21,654 bases of DNA from JBKBRC01 sp046292345 (GCA_046292345.1 JBKBRC010000039.1:1-21654); one strand, 5' to 3'. Numbered from the stretch's first letter, positions 6,293 through 15,549 are shown. A program made the numbers and translations. Notes: generated by a model not told the origin, from the letters alone.

Positions 6293-7897
6293 TTGCCGTT
6301 GCGTCTGCTCCGCCCGCTGCTGTTCCTTGCGCTGCTGTCTCTCTCTGCGCCGCTCCTGGCGCCGGGTGCGCAGGCGCAGCAGGCGCGCCTGATCCCCCTA
6401 GGGGATCCCGTCTATGACACTCTCGGGCGCCTGCACCGCCACGGGCTCCTGCTCGAGCTCCACCCGACAGCGCTGCCCTACACCGAGGGCGAGGTGCGCG
6501 AGGCGCTTGCCCGGCTCGACTCGGCGCGCGCGACGCCTCGCGCGCTCGGCTGGGCCGAGCAGGTGCGCCGCCGCGTGGGCCCGGCGCCCGCGGGGGCGCC
6601 CGGGCGGCAGCGCGCGGGGCTCGAGCTGGCCGGCGGTACCCGCCTGGCCACCAGCGACCGCCTCGACCCGGTGCGCTTCTCCGACGCCGGCGAGCCGTCG
6701 CTTCAGGCCGGGGCTGTGCGCGTCTACCCGCAGGCGTGGCTCCAAGCGTGGATCGCGGAGGGGCCGCTCGTGGCGCAGTTCGGCCTCCGCCACGACGTCG
6801 CCTACAACGACGACCCCGACGGCCTCGACCTCGTCAACCGCCTCATGGTCCGCAACGAGGAAGCCTACGTGGGGGCCTCGGGGCGGGGCGGCGCGGTCTT
6901 CCTCGGGCGGCTGGCGCAGCACTGGGCGCCGCCCTCGGCCGACGCCGTGCTGCTGAGCCGCCACCCGCGCCCTTTCGACGGCGTGCGCTACCGCATCGGA
7001 GGGGGGCGCTTCGCCATCCGAGGGCTCGTCGGCGAACTCGACAGCGTGACCGAAGACGGGCGCTTCACCGGGCGCGTCGGCGACAACGACGTGCAGGAGG
7101 GAGCCATCAGCCGGCTGCTCGCGCTCCACCGCATCGACTGGCGCCCCCGACGCAACATCGTCGTGAGCGGGCAAGAAGGCGCTGTGCTCTCCGGCCCCGT
7201 CGCAGGCTTCTCGTTCCCCTACCTCCTGCCGACGCTCGTCTACGCGTTCTCGATCGACAACACGCCCAAGAACGTCGAGAACAACGGGCTCGTGGGCGGG
7301 CAGTTGTGGATGCAGTTCGGGCCGGTGACGGTTCAGGGGCAGCTGCTCATCGACGACATCGACCTGATGAACGCCGCCGAGCAGGCTTCGCTCGCCCTTG
7401 CCGGTACGCTCGAGGCGGCGCGCGTGCTGCCCGACGTCGACGCCGGCTTCGCGCTCACGCTCGCCACGGCGCGCACCTACAACACCGACCAGCCCGCCGG
7501 GCGCTACGTCTACGCCCTGCGCGGGATCGGCCTGCCGGAGACCGACTACGTCCACGCCCGCCTCTACGCTGACACGTACCTGGACGCGCTCGCGCCCGGC
7601 CTCGTCGTCACGCCCGAGCTGCAGGTGCTCTGGCAAGGCGAGGCCGACCTCCGCGGCGAGCAGGTGCCGTTCGAGGGCACGCCGCTCATCCTCACGGGCA
7701 CACCAGAGCACACGCTCCGCGCGGGCGCGCGGCTTTACCTCGCGCCCACGCCCCACTGGTGGCTCCGCGTGGATGCCGGCCTCAACGCGACGCGCAACGC
7801 CGGCTTCGCGCCCGGCGCGCACGCGACGCGCTTCGTGGCGCTCGTCGAGGCCGGCGCGCGCCTGCGCATCGGGGGCAGCATTCCCACAGGCTGGTAG
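6293..7897 (+). CDS. Wzi-like capsule assembly outer-membrane barrel protein
   Basis: A 534-residue exported protein. It begins with a signal peptide (hydrophobic residues about 7-24, likely cleavage after AQA) and continues with 'IPLGDPVYDTLGRLHRHGLL' and 'LPYTEGEVREALARL', a start typical of the capsule-assembly Wzi family of Bacteroidota. The rest is rich in alternating strands ('GFSFPYLLPTLVYAFSIDN', 'GGQLWMQFGPVTVQGQLLID') as expected for an outer-membrane beta-barrel, and the chain ends in an aromatic residue (Trp) as barrels often do. Wzi-type proteins bind or attach capsular polysaccharide at the cell surface; the divergent sugar transferase gene supports this. No ATG is available; the start is TTG at 6293, with TTG at 6299 as an alternative. 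The last four codons and the stop are the first unit of a 15-bp tandem array. Confidence 0.8.
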   Translation: MPLRLLRPLLFLALLSLSAPLLAPGAQAQQARLIPLGDPVYDTLGRLHRHGLLLELHPTALPYTEGEVREALARLDSARATPRALGWAEQVRRRVGPAPAGAPGRQRAGLELAGGTRLATSDRLDPVRFSDAGEPSLQAGAVRVYPQAWLQAWIAEGPLVAQFGLRHDVAYNDDPDGLDLVNRLMVRNEEAYVGASGRGGAVFLGRLAQHWAPPSADAVLLSRHPRPFDGVRYRIGGGRFAIRGLVGELDSVTEDGRFTGRVGDNDVQEGAISRLLALHRIDWRPRRNIVVSGQEGAVLSGPVAGFSFPYLLPTLVYAFSIDNTPKNVENNGLVGGQLWMQFGPVTVQGQLLIDDIDLMNAAEQASLALAGTLEAARVLPDVDAGFALTLATARTYNTDQPAGRYVYALRGIGLPETDYVHARLYADTYLDALAPGLVVTPELQVLWQGEADLRGEQVPFEGTPLILTGTPEHTLRAGARLYLAPTPHWWLRVDAGLNATRNAGFAPGAHATRFVALVEAGARLRIGGSIPTGW

Positions 7898-8164
7898 CCC
7901 ACAGGCTGGTAGCCCACAGGCTGGTAGCCCACAGGCTGGTAGCCCACAGGCTGGTAGCCCACAGGCTGGTAGCCNNNNNNNNNNNNNNNNNNNNNNNNNN
8001 NNNNNNNNNNNNNNNNNNNNNNNNNNNNNNNNNNNNNNNNNNNNNNNNNNNNNNNNNNNNNNNNNNNNNNNNNNCCCACAGGCTGGTAGCCCACAGGCTG
8101 GTAGCCCACAGGCTGGTAGCCCACAGGCTGGTAGCCCACAGGCTGGTAGCCCACAGGCTGGTAG
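7883..8164 (+). repeat. 15-bp tandem array carrying the stop codon of the Wzi-like gene
   Basis: Six full copies of cccacaggctggtag lie to the left of an assembly gap (7883-7972) and six more to the right (8075-8164), all apparently identical. The first unit is coding: Pro-Thr-Gly-Trp-stop of the Wzi-like gene. Because 15 is a multiple of three, every later unit repeats a TAG in the same frame. Each junction forms a small inverted repeat (ggct-ggt-agcc). The array fills the space between two convergent genes (stops at 7897 and 8196); there is no other gene in 7898-8195. Confidence 0.97.
7975..8074. other. Assembly gap (100 N)
   Basis: Exactly 100 N, the usual placeholder for a gap of unknown size. 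It lies wholly within the 15-bp array, so the missing sequence is probably more repeat units. Confidence 0.97.
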
Positions 8165-8195
8165 CCGCCGAGCGAGCAGCCGGGCCGAGGCGCGC

Positions 8196-8966
8196 TCAGC
8201 CGCCGAGCCGGAAGGTGGCCGTCGTGGTCTGGTTACGCTGGTCGGCCGCCGCCGGGAGCGGCTGCGCGCGGCACGAAGGCAGCACGCGCGAGGCGACGAA
8301 CTCGGCCGCCGGGCCGCCGCCACGCGTCTGCGCGCGCGAGCCCACCAGCGCTCCCGAGGGGCTAAACGTGAGCTGGTACGTCACGACGGTCGGCGCGCCC
8401 TCGTAGGTCGTGCGCGCGCCGGGGCAGTCGAACGAGCGGTTGCCGAAGTTGAAGCCCACCTCGACGGTCGCCGCGCCGCCGGAGCCGGAGCCGGCGCCCT
8501 GCGCCTGGCCGTCCGTGGAGGCGGTGCCCTGCGTCGAGCCCGACCCCTGGGTGGGCGCGGGGTTGCGCGGCGGCGTCGGACGCGGCTCGGGCTGCGTGGC
8601 CGGTGAGGGCGGGCTCGGGCGGGCCGGACGGGCCTGCGGGTCGGGCGTTGGACGCGGGATGGGCGGCGTCTCGCGCGGCGGCGTCGGGCGGCGTTCGGGC
8701 ACGCGCGCGGGCGTCGGGGCCGGCGGCGCCGGGCGCTCGACCTCCGGCTGCAGCCGCGCCTCGGCCGGCGCGGCCGCCGGGGCCGTCTGCGGCTCCCCGA
8801 CGCGCTGCGGCGCGGCCGGCAGCGGCACGAAATCTAGCTCGACCAGTTCGGGCGGCGCGGGCCGCTCAGGCGGCGAGGCAATCGCGGAGGCCCCCGCGAA
8901 CACGAGCAGCAGCAGCGCATGCACGCCGAGGCTGACGGCGAAGGCGATGGCGTCGTTGCGGTTCAT
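8196..8966 (-). CDS. TonB-family-like protein with proline-rich linker
   Basis: A 256-residue protein with the TonB layout. A short cytoplasmic N-terminus is followed by a membrane anchor (about residues 8-30, 'AFAVSLGVHALLLLVFAGAS'), including the Ser-x-x-x-His pair common in TonB anchors. A long Pro/Ala/Arg-rich linker (about 31-145) and a Gly/Ser/Thr/Gln-rich stretch precede a C-terminal domain of about 80 residues ('VVTYQLTFSPSGALVGSRAQ'...'TTTATFRLGG') similar in pattern to TonB C-terminal domains. TonB proteins pass energy from an ExbB-ExbD motor to outer-membrane receptors. No exbB/exbD is in the window, and the C-terminal domain looks diverged, with two cysteines (in 'FDCPG' and 'LPSCRA') that could form a disulfide. 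It may be a TonB-like accessory rather than the main transducer. A 16-bp duplication lies directly upstream of the ATG. Confidence 0.65.
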   Translation of the reverse strand: MNRNDAIAFAVSLGVHALLLLVFAGASAIASPPERPAPPELVELDFVPLPAAPQRVGEPQTAPAAAPAEARLQPEVERPAPPAPTPARVPERRPTPPRETPPIPRPTPDPQARPARPSPPSPATQPEPRPTPPRNPAPTQGSGSTQGTASTDGQAQGAGSGSGGAATVEVGFNFGNRSFDCPGARTTYEGAPTVVTYQLTFSPSGALVGSRAQTRGGGPAAEFVASRVLPSCRAQPLPAAADQRNQTTTATFRLGG

Positions 8967-8993
8967 GCGGCGGGCAGGTCGTGCGGCGGGCAG
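8966..8993 (-). repeat. 16-bp-period duplication at the start of the TonB-like gene
   Basis: The 12-bp block tgcggcgggcag occurs at 8966-8977 and 8982-8993, a period of 16 bp. The first copy touches the ATG (complement of 8964-8966), so on the coding strand it fills the leader just before the start codon. Confidence 0.7.
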
Positions 8994-8994
8994 T

Positions 8995-9002
8995 GCAAGC
9001 TA
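8995..9002 (-). promoter_or_regulatory. Possible -7 promoter element (TAGCTTGC)
   Basis: On the - strand TAGCTTGC lies about 29 bp before the ATG of the TonB-like gene. It shares TAGCTTG with the element upstream of the Wzi-like gene and is loosely similar to TAnnTTTG. No -33 TTG at standard spacing was recognised. Confidence 0.2.
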
Positions 9003-9067
9003 CGCCGCCAACGAGCGCTACCGGAAGCGTCGTGCGTCGTGCCGGAAGGGTCGTGCCCGGAGCCGGA

Positions 9068-10183
9068 CTAGCGTTCCTGGCGCGCGTAGCGCTCCTGAGC
9101 CAGGCGGAACGTGACCGAGACGCGGTGCGCGAAACCTAGCTCGCCCGGCACCCCGCCGAAGTCTCCGAAGCCGTAGTCGGCCGAGACGGGCCCGAGCACG
9201 AGCCCGACGCCCACCGAGGGCGTCACCTGCGTCCCGTAGCGCTCCGAGACGGTCAGGTTGGAGAGCCCGGCGCGGAACGCGACGAGGTCGCGGTAGGTCA
9301 CCTCCCCGCCCACACGTGGCTGAAGCGAAACGTCGCCGGCGCTGAGCAGGTTGGCCCGCTGCCCGTCGAAGGCCAGGTCGAGGTCGGCCGCGAGGGTGAG
9401 GCCGACGTCGTCGGTGAGCGGGAGCGCGGAGGCGGCGCCCAGCCGCGCGACCGGCAGCACGACCTCGGTCAGGCCAATCGGGCGATCCTGCCCGAAGACG
9501 GTCTCGAAGTCTGCGAACGCCGCGTCGTTGACCGACCACGCCTGCACCATGCCCGTCACGTCCTGAAGCTGCGCGCCCAGCTGCACGCGCCCGAGGCGGT
9601 ACTGCGCACCCACGTCGAGCGAGTAGCCCCACGCGCTGGCGAAGTCGCCGATGCCGCGCCGGATGACCTTGGCCGAGGCGCCGAGCGCGAACCCCTCGCG
9701 CACCTGGCGCGCGTACGAGACGAAGAGCGCCTGGTCGGCCGCGGAGAAGTACGTGATGTAGTTCTCCGGGTTGGGGTACGGCAGGCCCGTATCGGGGTTG
9801 AGCGCCGCGAGCGTGCTCGCGATGTCGTCCACGGCCGAGCGCACGAACGACACGCCGACCGTGGAGCGCCCCGAGAGCGGCACGGCCACGGCGGCGTAGT
9901 CGAACGCGACGATGCCGCCGAAGCGCTCGGCGTGCATGTAGGCGCCCTCGGGGTACCGGAGGCGGTCCAGCCCGGCCACGTTCCAGTAGCCGGCCGTCAC
10001 GTCGCCCGCATGCGCTACGTAGGCGCCGCCCATGCCAAGCGCACGCGCGCCCACGCCGGCGGCCAGGAAGTCCGCGCCGTACTTGACGACGGTCGTCTGC
10101 GCCGCCGGGGCGGCGGCCCAGAGCAGCGCGCACCACAGAAGGCCGGCAAGCGCGGCCCGCGCCGGGCGGAGGGTCGGAAGCAT
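9068..10183 (-). CDS. PorV/PorQ-family outer-membrane barrel protein
   Basis: A 371-residue exported protein. After a signal peptide (about residues 1-28, 'LAGLLWCALLWAAAPAAQT') it has the conserved start of the PorV/PorQ family: 'KYGADFLAAGVGARALGMGG', 'AYVAHAGDVTAGYWNVAGL'. The remainder is strand-rich and FadL/OMPP1-like, with alternating hydrophobic segments to the C-terminus ('VGLVLGPVSADYGFGDFGG'). PorV is the shuttle that hands cargo to the attachment complex in type IX secretion; many family members, perhaps including this one, have no proven role. The ATG at 10183 is chosen because it gives a proper signal peptide; the frame extends upstream to 10282 without support. The 3' end has an imperfect 18-bp duplication (9069-9079 and 9087-9097) encoding QERYAR-QER. 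Confidence 0.85.
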   Translation of the reverse strand: MLPTLRPARAALAGLLWCALLWAAAPAAQTTVVKYGADFLAAGVGARALGMGGAYVAHAGDVTAGYWNVAGLDRLRYPEGAYMHAERFGGIVAFDYAAVAVPLSGRSTVGVSFVRSAVDDIASTLAALNPDTGLPYPNPENYITYFSAADQALFVSYARQVREGFALGASAKVIRRGIGDFASAWGYSLDVGAQYRLGRVQLGAQLQDVTGMVQAWSVNDAAFADFETVFGQDRPIGLTEVVLPVARLGAASALPLTDDVGLTLAADLDLAFDGQRANLLSAGDVSLQPRVGGEVTYRDLVAFRAGLSNLTVSERYGTQVTPSVGVGLVLGPVSADYGFGDFGGVPGELGFAHRVSVTFRLAQERYARQER

Positions 10184-10237
10184 CAGGACCTGCGGAGAAG
10201 AAGCGACGAGGTAGCCAGATGCAGCGCGACCCGGGGC

Positions 10238-10245
10238 TAGGTTGG
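10238..10245 (+). promoter_or_regulatory. Possible -7 promoter element (TAGGTTGG)
   Basis: TAGGTTGG matches the Bacteroidota -7 consensus TAnnTTTG except for one base and lies 45 bp before the ATG of the rlmI-like gene, in the divergent region with the PorV-like gene. No clear -33 TTG was seen. Confidence 0.25.
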
Positions 10246-10290
10246 ATGCCGCCAAGGTCGGAAAAACAGCCTCGCCGCGCAAGCGCTCTC

Positions 10291-11499
10291 ATGCCTACGC
10301 TCCCCCAGATCACGCTCAAGCCCGGCAAGGAGCGCGCGCTCCGCGCGGGCTACCCGTGGGCGTTCGCCAACCAGCTCGCGCGCGTCGAGGGCGCGCCGGC
10401 ATGCGGCGACGTGGTCCTGGTCCGCGCCGCCGACGGCGCGCTCCTCGGGCAGGCGCTCTATCACAACGCTTCGCTCATCGCAGCGCGCCTGCTCACGCCC
10501 GATCCCGAGCAGCCCATCGACGAGGCGTTCTTCGCCGCGCGCCTCGACGCTGCGCTCGCGCTGCGCCGCGCCTGGCTCGGCCCGCGCCGCCACGGGCGCC
10601 TGGTCTTCGGCGAGGCCGACGGCCTGCCGGGCACCGTCATCGACCGCTACGACGACGTGCTCACGTTCTCGACGCTTTCCTTCGGCATGGAGCAGCGGCG
10701 CGAGCTGCTGCTCGACCTGCTCACCGCGCGCCTGGCGCGCGACGGCGTGGCCGTGCGCGCGGTCGTCGAGCGCAACGAGGCGGCGCTGCGCGGCAAGGAC
10801 GGCCTTGAGCCGCGCACGGGCCTGCTGCGCGGGCAGCTCGACGGGCCGGTCGAGATCGCCGAGCACGGCGTCACGTTCGCCGTGGACGTGCTGGCGGGGC
10901 CCAAGACGGGCTTTTTTCTCGACCAGCACCTCAACCGGGGCCTCGTGGCGCCGCTCGCACGCGGCCGGCGCGTGCTCGACGTGTTCTGCGCCGACGGAGG
11001 CTTCGGGCTCGCGGCGGCGGCGGCCGGCGCAGCCCACGTCCACTTCCTCGACGTCTCCGCGCCCGCCCTCGAGCGCGTGGCCGACAACGCCGCCCGCAAC
11101 GGGCTCGCCGGGCGCACCACCACCGAAGCCGCCGACGCGCTCGAGCGCCTCGGCCAGATGGCCGACGCCGGCACGTCCGACTTCGACCTCGTCGTGCTCG
11201 ACCCGCCGGGCTTCGCCAAAAGCCGCCAGCAGCTCGAGGCTGCCACGCGTGCCTACCAGCGCATCAACATCTCGGCGCTGCGCCTGCTGCCGCCGGGCGG
11301 GATCCTCGTGACGGCCTCGTGCTCGCAGGCGATGGACGAGGCGGCGTTTCTCAAGACCGTCCACTATAGCGCGCGCCGCGCCGGCTGCCGCCTGCTCCGC
11401 CTCGCGCGCGGCACGCAGCCGCCGGACCACCCGGTGCTCGAGGCCATGCCGGAGACGCACTACCTCAAGCTGTTCGTCTTCCAGAAGATCGCGGCCTGA
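10291..11499 (+). CDS. rlmI: Class I rRNA (cytosine-C5) methyltransferase, RlmI family
   Basis: A 402-residue S-adenosylmethionine-dependent methyltransferase of the RlmI family; the E. coli member makes m5C1962 in 23S rRNA. An N-terminal PUA-like domain (about residues 1-75, 'LKPGKERALRAGYPWAFANQ') is followed by the family linker ('RLVFGEADGLPGTVIDRYDD'). The catalytic domain has a SAM-binding motif 'VLDVFCADGGFGLAAAAAG' (from residue about 229), 'LDPPGFAKSRQQ' (about 303-313) and the catalytic-type 'TASCSQ' (about 341-346). 'GPKTGFFLDQHLNR' is a strong family marker. The ATG at 10291 is chosen because PUA homology begins within a few residues; the open frame continues upstream to 10219. 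It stands alone on the + strand, convergent with rsmB, another rRNA m5C methyltransferase gene. Confidence 0.88.
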   Translation: MPTLPQITLKPGKERALRAGYPWAFANQLARVEGAPACGDVVLVRAADGALLGQALYHNASLIAARLLTPDPEQPIDEAFFAARLDAALALRRAWLGPRRHGRLVFGEADGLPGTVIDRYDDVLTFSTLSFGMEQRRELLLDLLTARLARDGVAVRAVVERNEAALRGKDGLEPRTGLLRGQLDGPVEIAEHGVTFAVDVLAGPKTGFFLDQHLNRGLVAPLARGRRVLDVFCADGGFGLAAAAAGAAHVHFLDVSAPALERVADNAARNGLAGRTTTEAADALERLGQMADAGTSDFDLVVLDPPGFAKSRQQLEAATRAYQRINISALRLLPPGGILVTASCSQAMDEAAFLKTVHYSARRAGCRLLRLARGTQPPDHPVLEAMPETHYLKLFVFQKIAA

Positions 11500-11543
11500 A
11501 CCGCCGCGGCGCGCCCGGTGCCCGGTCTGCGCAACGCCGGCGC

Positions 11544-12913
<1,370 letters not shown>

Positions 12914-12917
<4 letters not shown>

Positions 12918-14314
12918 GCGCGGGGGCGGCGCTGCCCGCAGGCGCGCATGGCCGCCGCCGCCGCGACGCGCAGCGGGTCCGTGGCTGGCGCCAGGGGCGG
13001 GTTGTAGATCAGATCGATGTCCTCGGCCAGCACGCGCGCCGAGATGCCGGCGCGCACGAGCGGCACGAGCACGTCGGCGCGCAGCGCGGCGCCCTCCTCG
13101 CCTACGAGCTGCCCGCCGAGCAGGCGCCCCGTGCCGGCTTCCACGACGAGCCGCACCCAGAGGGGCTTCGCGCCGGGATACACCCGGGTACGGGAGACGT
13201 GCTGCACCTGCACCGCGAGCGCGTCGAAGCCGGCCTCGGCCGCCTCGTGCTCGCGCAGTCCCACCGCGGCCGCCTCGATGCCGAACACGCGCACGCCGAC
13301 AGCGCCCGTGACGCCCTGGAATGTGGCCGGAGGGGCCGCGCCGCCGTGCCGTGCGTCGCGGGCCGCGTTGCGCGCCGCCACGCGGGCCGTCTGGCGCGTC
13401 GCCGGCGCGAGCGGCCAGTGCAGGCGGCGGCCATCCACGACGCGCGTGACCTCGGCGCAGTCGCCGCAGGCCCAGACTGCGCGGGCGCTCGTGCGCATCT
13501 GCGCGTCCGTGGCCACGGCGCCGCTGTCTCCGATGCGCACCCCCGCGCCGCGCGCCAGGTCCACGTTGGGCTCGACGCCGATGGCCACCAGGACCACCTG
13601 GCAGCCGATGCGCTCGCCCCGGTCGGTCACGACGGCGCGGACACGCCCGTCGGGGGCGGTCAGCAGGCGCGTGGGGCGCTCGGGCCGCACGCGCACGCCG
13701 CGCGCGCGCGCGCGCGCGGCGAGCGGCTGCCCGAGGGCCTCGTCGAGCGCGCCGGCCAGCAGGCGCCCCTGCGGCTCGAGCACCGTCACCTGCAGGCCGC
13801 GGTCGCGGAACGCCTCGGCCATCTCGGCGCCGACGTAGCCACCGCCCACCACGACGGCGTGCCGGACGGGCTCGACCTCCACCCAGCGCCGCACGGCTAC
13901 GGCGTCGTCGTAGCCGCGCACGGCGAACACGCCCGCCGCGTCCTCGCCCTCGACGCCCAGGCGCCGCGGGCGCGCGCCCGTGGCCAGGATGAAGCGGTCG
14001 AAGCGCTCCTCGCGCGTAGCGCCGTGGTCGAGCGCCTCGACGGTCAGCCGACCCCGCGCCGCGTCGAGCGCCGTCACGCGGTGCCGGACGTGCACGGTGA
14101 GGCCGCGCGTGCGGGCCAGCTCATCGGGCGTGAGCGCGATCAGATCGCGGCGCCCGCCGAGCCGGTCGGCGACGTAGTACGGGATCTCGCACGCACCTAC
14201 CGAGACGTGTGCCGTCTGCTCGAAGAGCACGACGTCGGCGGCGGGGTTCTGGCGCGCGGCCTCGGCGGCGGCGGCGGGGCCGGCGGCGAGGCCGCCGATG
14301 ACGGCGAGGCGCAT
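12914..14314 (-). CDS. CoA-disulfide-reductase-like FAD/NAD(P)-dependent oxidoreductase
   Basis: A 466-residue flavoprotein of the pyridine nucleotide-disulfide oxidoreductase class, closest in pattern to CoA-disulfide reductase/NADH oxidase. The N-terminal FAD motif is 'VIGGLAAGPAAAAEA' (residues 5-19), and the redox Cys is C42 in 'GACEIPYY', at the position of the single active cysteine of that group. A second FAD contact is 'ILATGARPRRLGVEG', the NAD(P) motif is 'AVVVGGGYVGAEMAEAF' and the third FAD motif is 'AVWACGDCAEV'. The C-terminal dimerisation domain follows ('TGRLLGGQLVGEEGAALRAD'). No rhodanese domain is present. The reaction is presumably reduction of a CoA or other low-molecular-weight disulfide, or of oxygen; the sequence does not decide. 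It lies 3 bp after a CDF metal transporter and overlaps rsmB. A 20-bp CG dinucleotide tract lies in the gene. Confidence 0.85.
13699..13718. repeat. (CG)10 dinucleotide tract within a coding region
   Basis: Ten consecutive CG dinucleotides lie inside the CoA-disulfide-reductase-like gene and encode an Arg-Ala alternation. A change of one dinucleotide would shift the frame. Confidence 0.85.
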
Positions 14315-14317
14315 GGG

Positions 14318-15325
14318 CTAGTGGATGCGGACGCCGTCGGTCACGGCGTCGTGGGGGGCCTCGGGCGGGTGGTCGTGCGAGGCTGGCTCGAGGTGCGACG
14401 TCACCTGTACGCGCGAGTCCGGGAAGAGGTCGCGCAGGCGCGTCTCGACGGCGGTCGCACGGCGGTGCGCCTCGTCGAGGCGGAGCGCGTCGGGCATGAG
14501 CAGGTGCATCTCGAGGAACACGCGGTCGTTGACGCGGCGGTGCCGCACGTGGTGCGCCCCCTCCACGAGACCGTCGCGCTCGGCATCGGCCAGCACGGCC
14601 ACCACGCGCGCGGTGTCCTCGGCCGAGGTCGTCTCCATCAGCCCCTCGTACGAGCTACGGATCAGGCGCGTGCTCGTCCAGAGGATGTTGAGGCCAGCCA
14701 GCAGTGCCACGGCGGGATCGAGCCAGAGGACTCCCGTCGCCCAGACGAGCGCGACGCCCGCGAGCACGCCCAGACTCGTCCACATGTCCGTCAGCACGTG
14801 GTGCCCGTTGGCGACCAGCACGAGCGCGTTCGTGCGCCGCCCGATGTGCACGAGCGTGAGTCCGAGCACGAGGTTGACGAGCGTGAGCGCGGCGATGATG
14901 GCCAGACCCGTGCCGAGCTGCTCGAGCTCGGGCCCGAGCACGAGCGCGCGCACGGCCGTCCACACGATGCCGAGCGCGGCCACGAGGATCAGCACACCCT
15001 CGAGGCCGGACGAGAAGTAGGCGATCTTGCCGTGCCCGTAGGGGTGGCGCTCGTCGGGCGGCTGCGCCGCGTACCAGAGGCTGAAGCCGGCCACGCTCGT
15101 GGCGGCCAGGTGCACCACCGACTCGAGCGCGTCCGACAGGATGGCCGTCGAGCCGGTCAGGAAGTAGGCGGCCAGCTTGCCGGCGAGCATCAGGAACGAG
15201 ATGGCCACCGAGGCCGCCATCGCGCGGCGCTGCAGCCGCGCGTGCCGCGGGTCCTGCCCCTCCTCGGGACGGACGCCCGGGGTGGCCTCGGGCGCATGGG
15301 CGTGGCGAGGATCGGAGAGGGACAT
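14318..15325 (-). CDS. Cation diffusion facilitator (CDF) metal transporter
   Basis: A 335-residue inner-membrane protein of the CDF family, which exports divalent metals such as Zn, Fe or Mn in exchange for protons. After a His-containing cytoplasmic N-terminus it has about six membrane segments with the family signatures 'TGSTAILSDALESVVH' (D65 in the TM2 metal site, with Ser at the second ligand position, 69), 'DERHPYGHGKIAYFSS' between TM2 and TM3, and H166-x-x-x-D170 in 'ANGHHVLTDMWTS' (TM5). A C-terminal cytoplasmic domain follows ('FLEMHLLMPDALRLDEAHRR') and ends with a His-rich tail. The non-canonical second TM2 residue makes the metal uncertain. It is the first gene of the operon with the flavoprotein and rsmB, and is divergent from the epimerase-hydrolase fusion across a 15-bp repeat array. 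Confidence 0.9.
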   Translation of the reverse strand: MSLSDPRHAHAPEATPGVRPEEGQDPRHARLQRRAMAASVAISFLMLAGKLAAYFLTGSTAILSDALESVVHLAATSVAGFSLWYAAQPPDERHPYGHGKIAYFSSGLEGVLILVAALGIVWTAVRALVLGPELEQLGTGLAIIAALTLVNLVLGLTLVHIGRRTNALVLVANGHHVLTDMWTSLGVLAGVALVWATGVLWLDPAVALLAGLNILWTSTRLIRSSYEGLMETTSAEDTARVVAVLADAERDGLVEGAHHVRHRRVNDRVFLEMHLLMPDALRLDEAHRRATAVETRLRDLFPDSRVQVTSHLEPASHDHPPEAPHDAVTDGVRIH

Positions 15326-15342
15326 CGGGGAGCCGAGGGACT

Positions 15343-15549
15343 GTGCCGGGAGGGGCCGTGCCGGGAGGGGCCGTGCCGGGNNNNNNNNNNNNNNNNNNNN
15401 NNNNNNNNNNNNNNNNNNNNNNNNNNNNNNNNNNNNNNNNNNNNNNNNNNNNNNNNNNNNNNNNNNNNNNNNNNNNNNNNGTGCCGGGAGGGGCCGTGCC
15501 GGGAGGGGCCGTGCCGGGCGGGGCCGTGCCGGACGGCACGGTGCCGATG
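15343..15549 (+). repeat. 15-bp tandem array in a divergent promoter region
   Basis: Units of gtgccgggaggggcc: two and a half before an assembly gap (15343-15380), two perfect ones after it (15481-15510), then two increasingly diverged ones (15511-15540) and a short remnant. It occupies most of the 260-bp region between the divergent CDF gene (ATG at 15325) and the fusion gene (ATG at 15586). The unit has no stop codon in any frame, so long open frames run through it, but the preferred ATG of each gene lies outside the array. Confidence 0.95.
15381..15480. other. Assembly gap (100 N)
   Basis: Exactly 100 N inside the second interrupted 15-bp array, again a placeholder for unknown length; the real array is probably longer. 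Confidence 0.97.

Noticed and set aside
7883..8164. CRISPR array
   Set aside because: The units are 15 bp, directly adjacent and without spacers, and there are no cas genes.
10184..10282. Extended N-terminus of the PorV-like protein to 10282
   Set aside because: A signal peptide begins properly at the internal ATG at 10183; the extension would place 33 residues before it.
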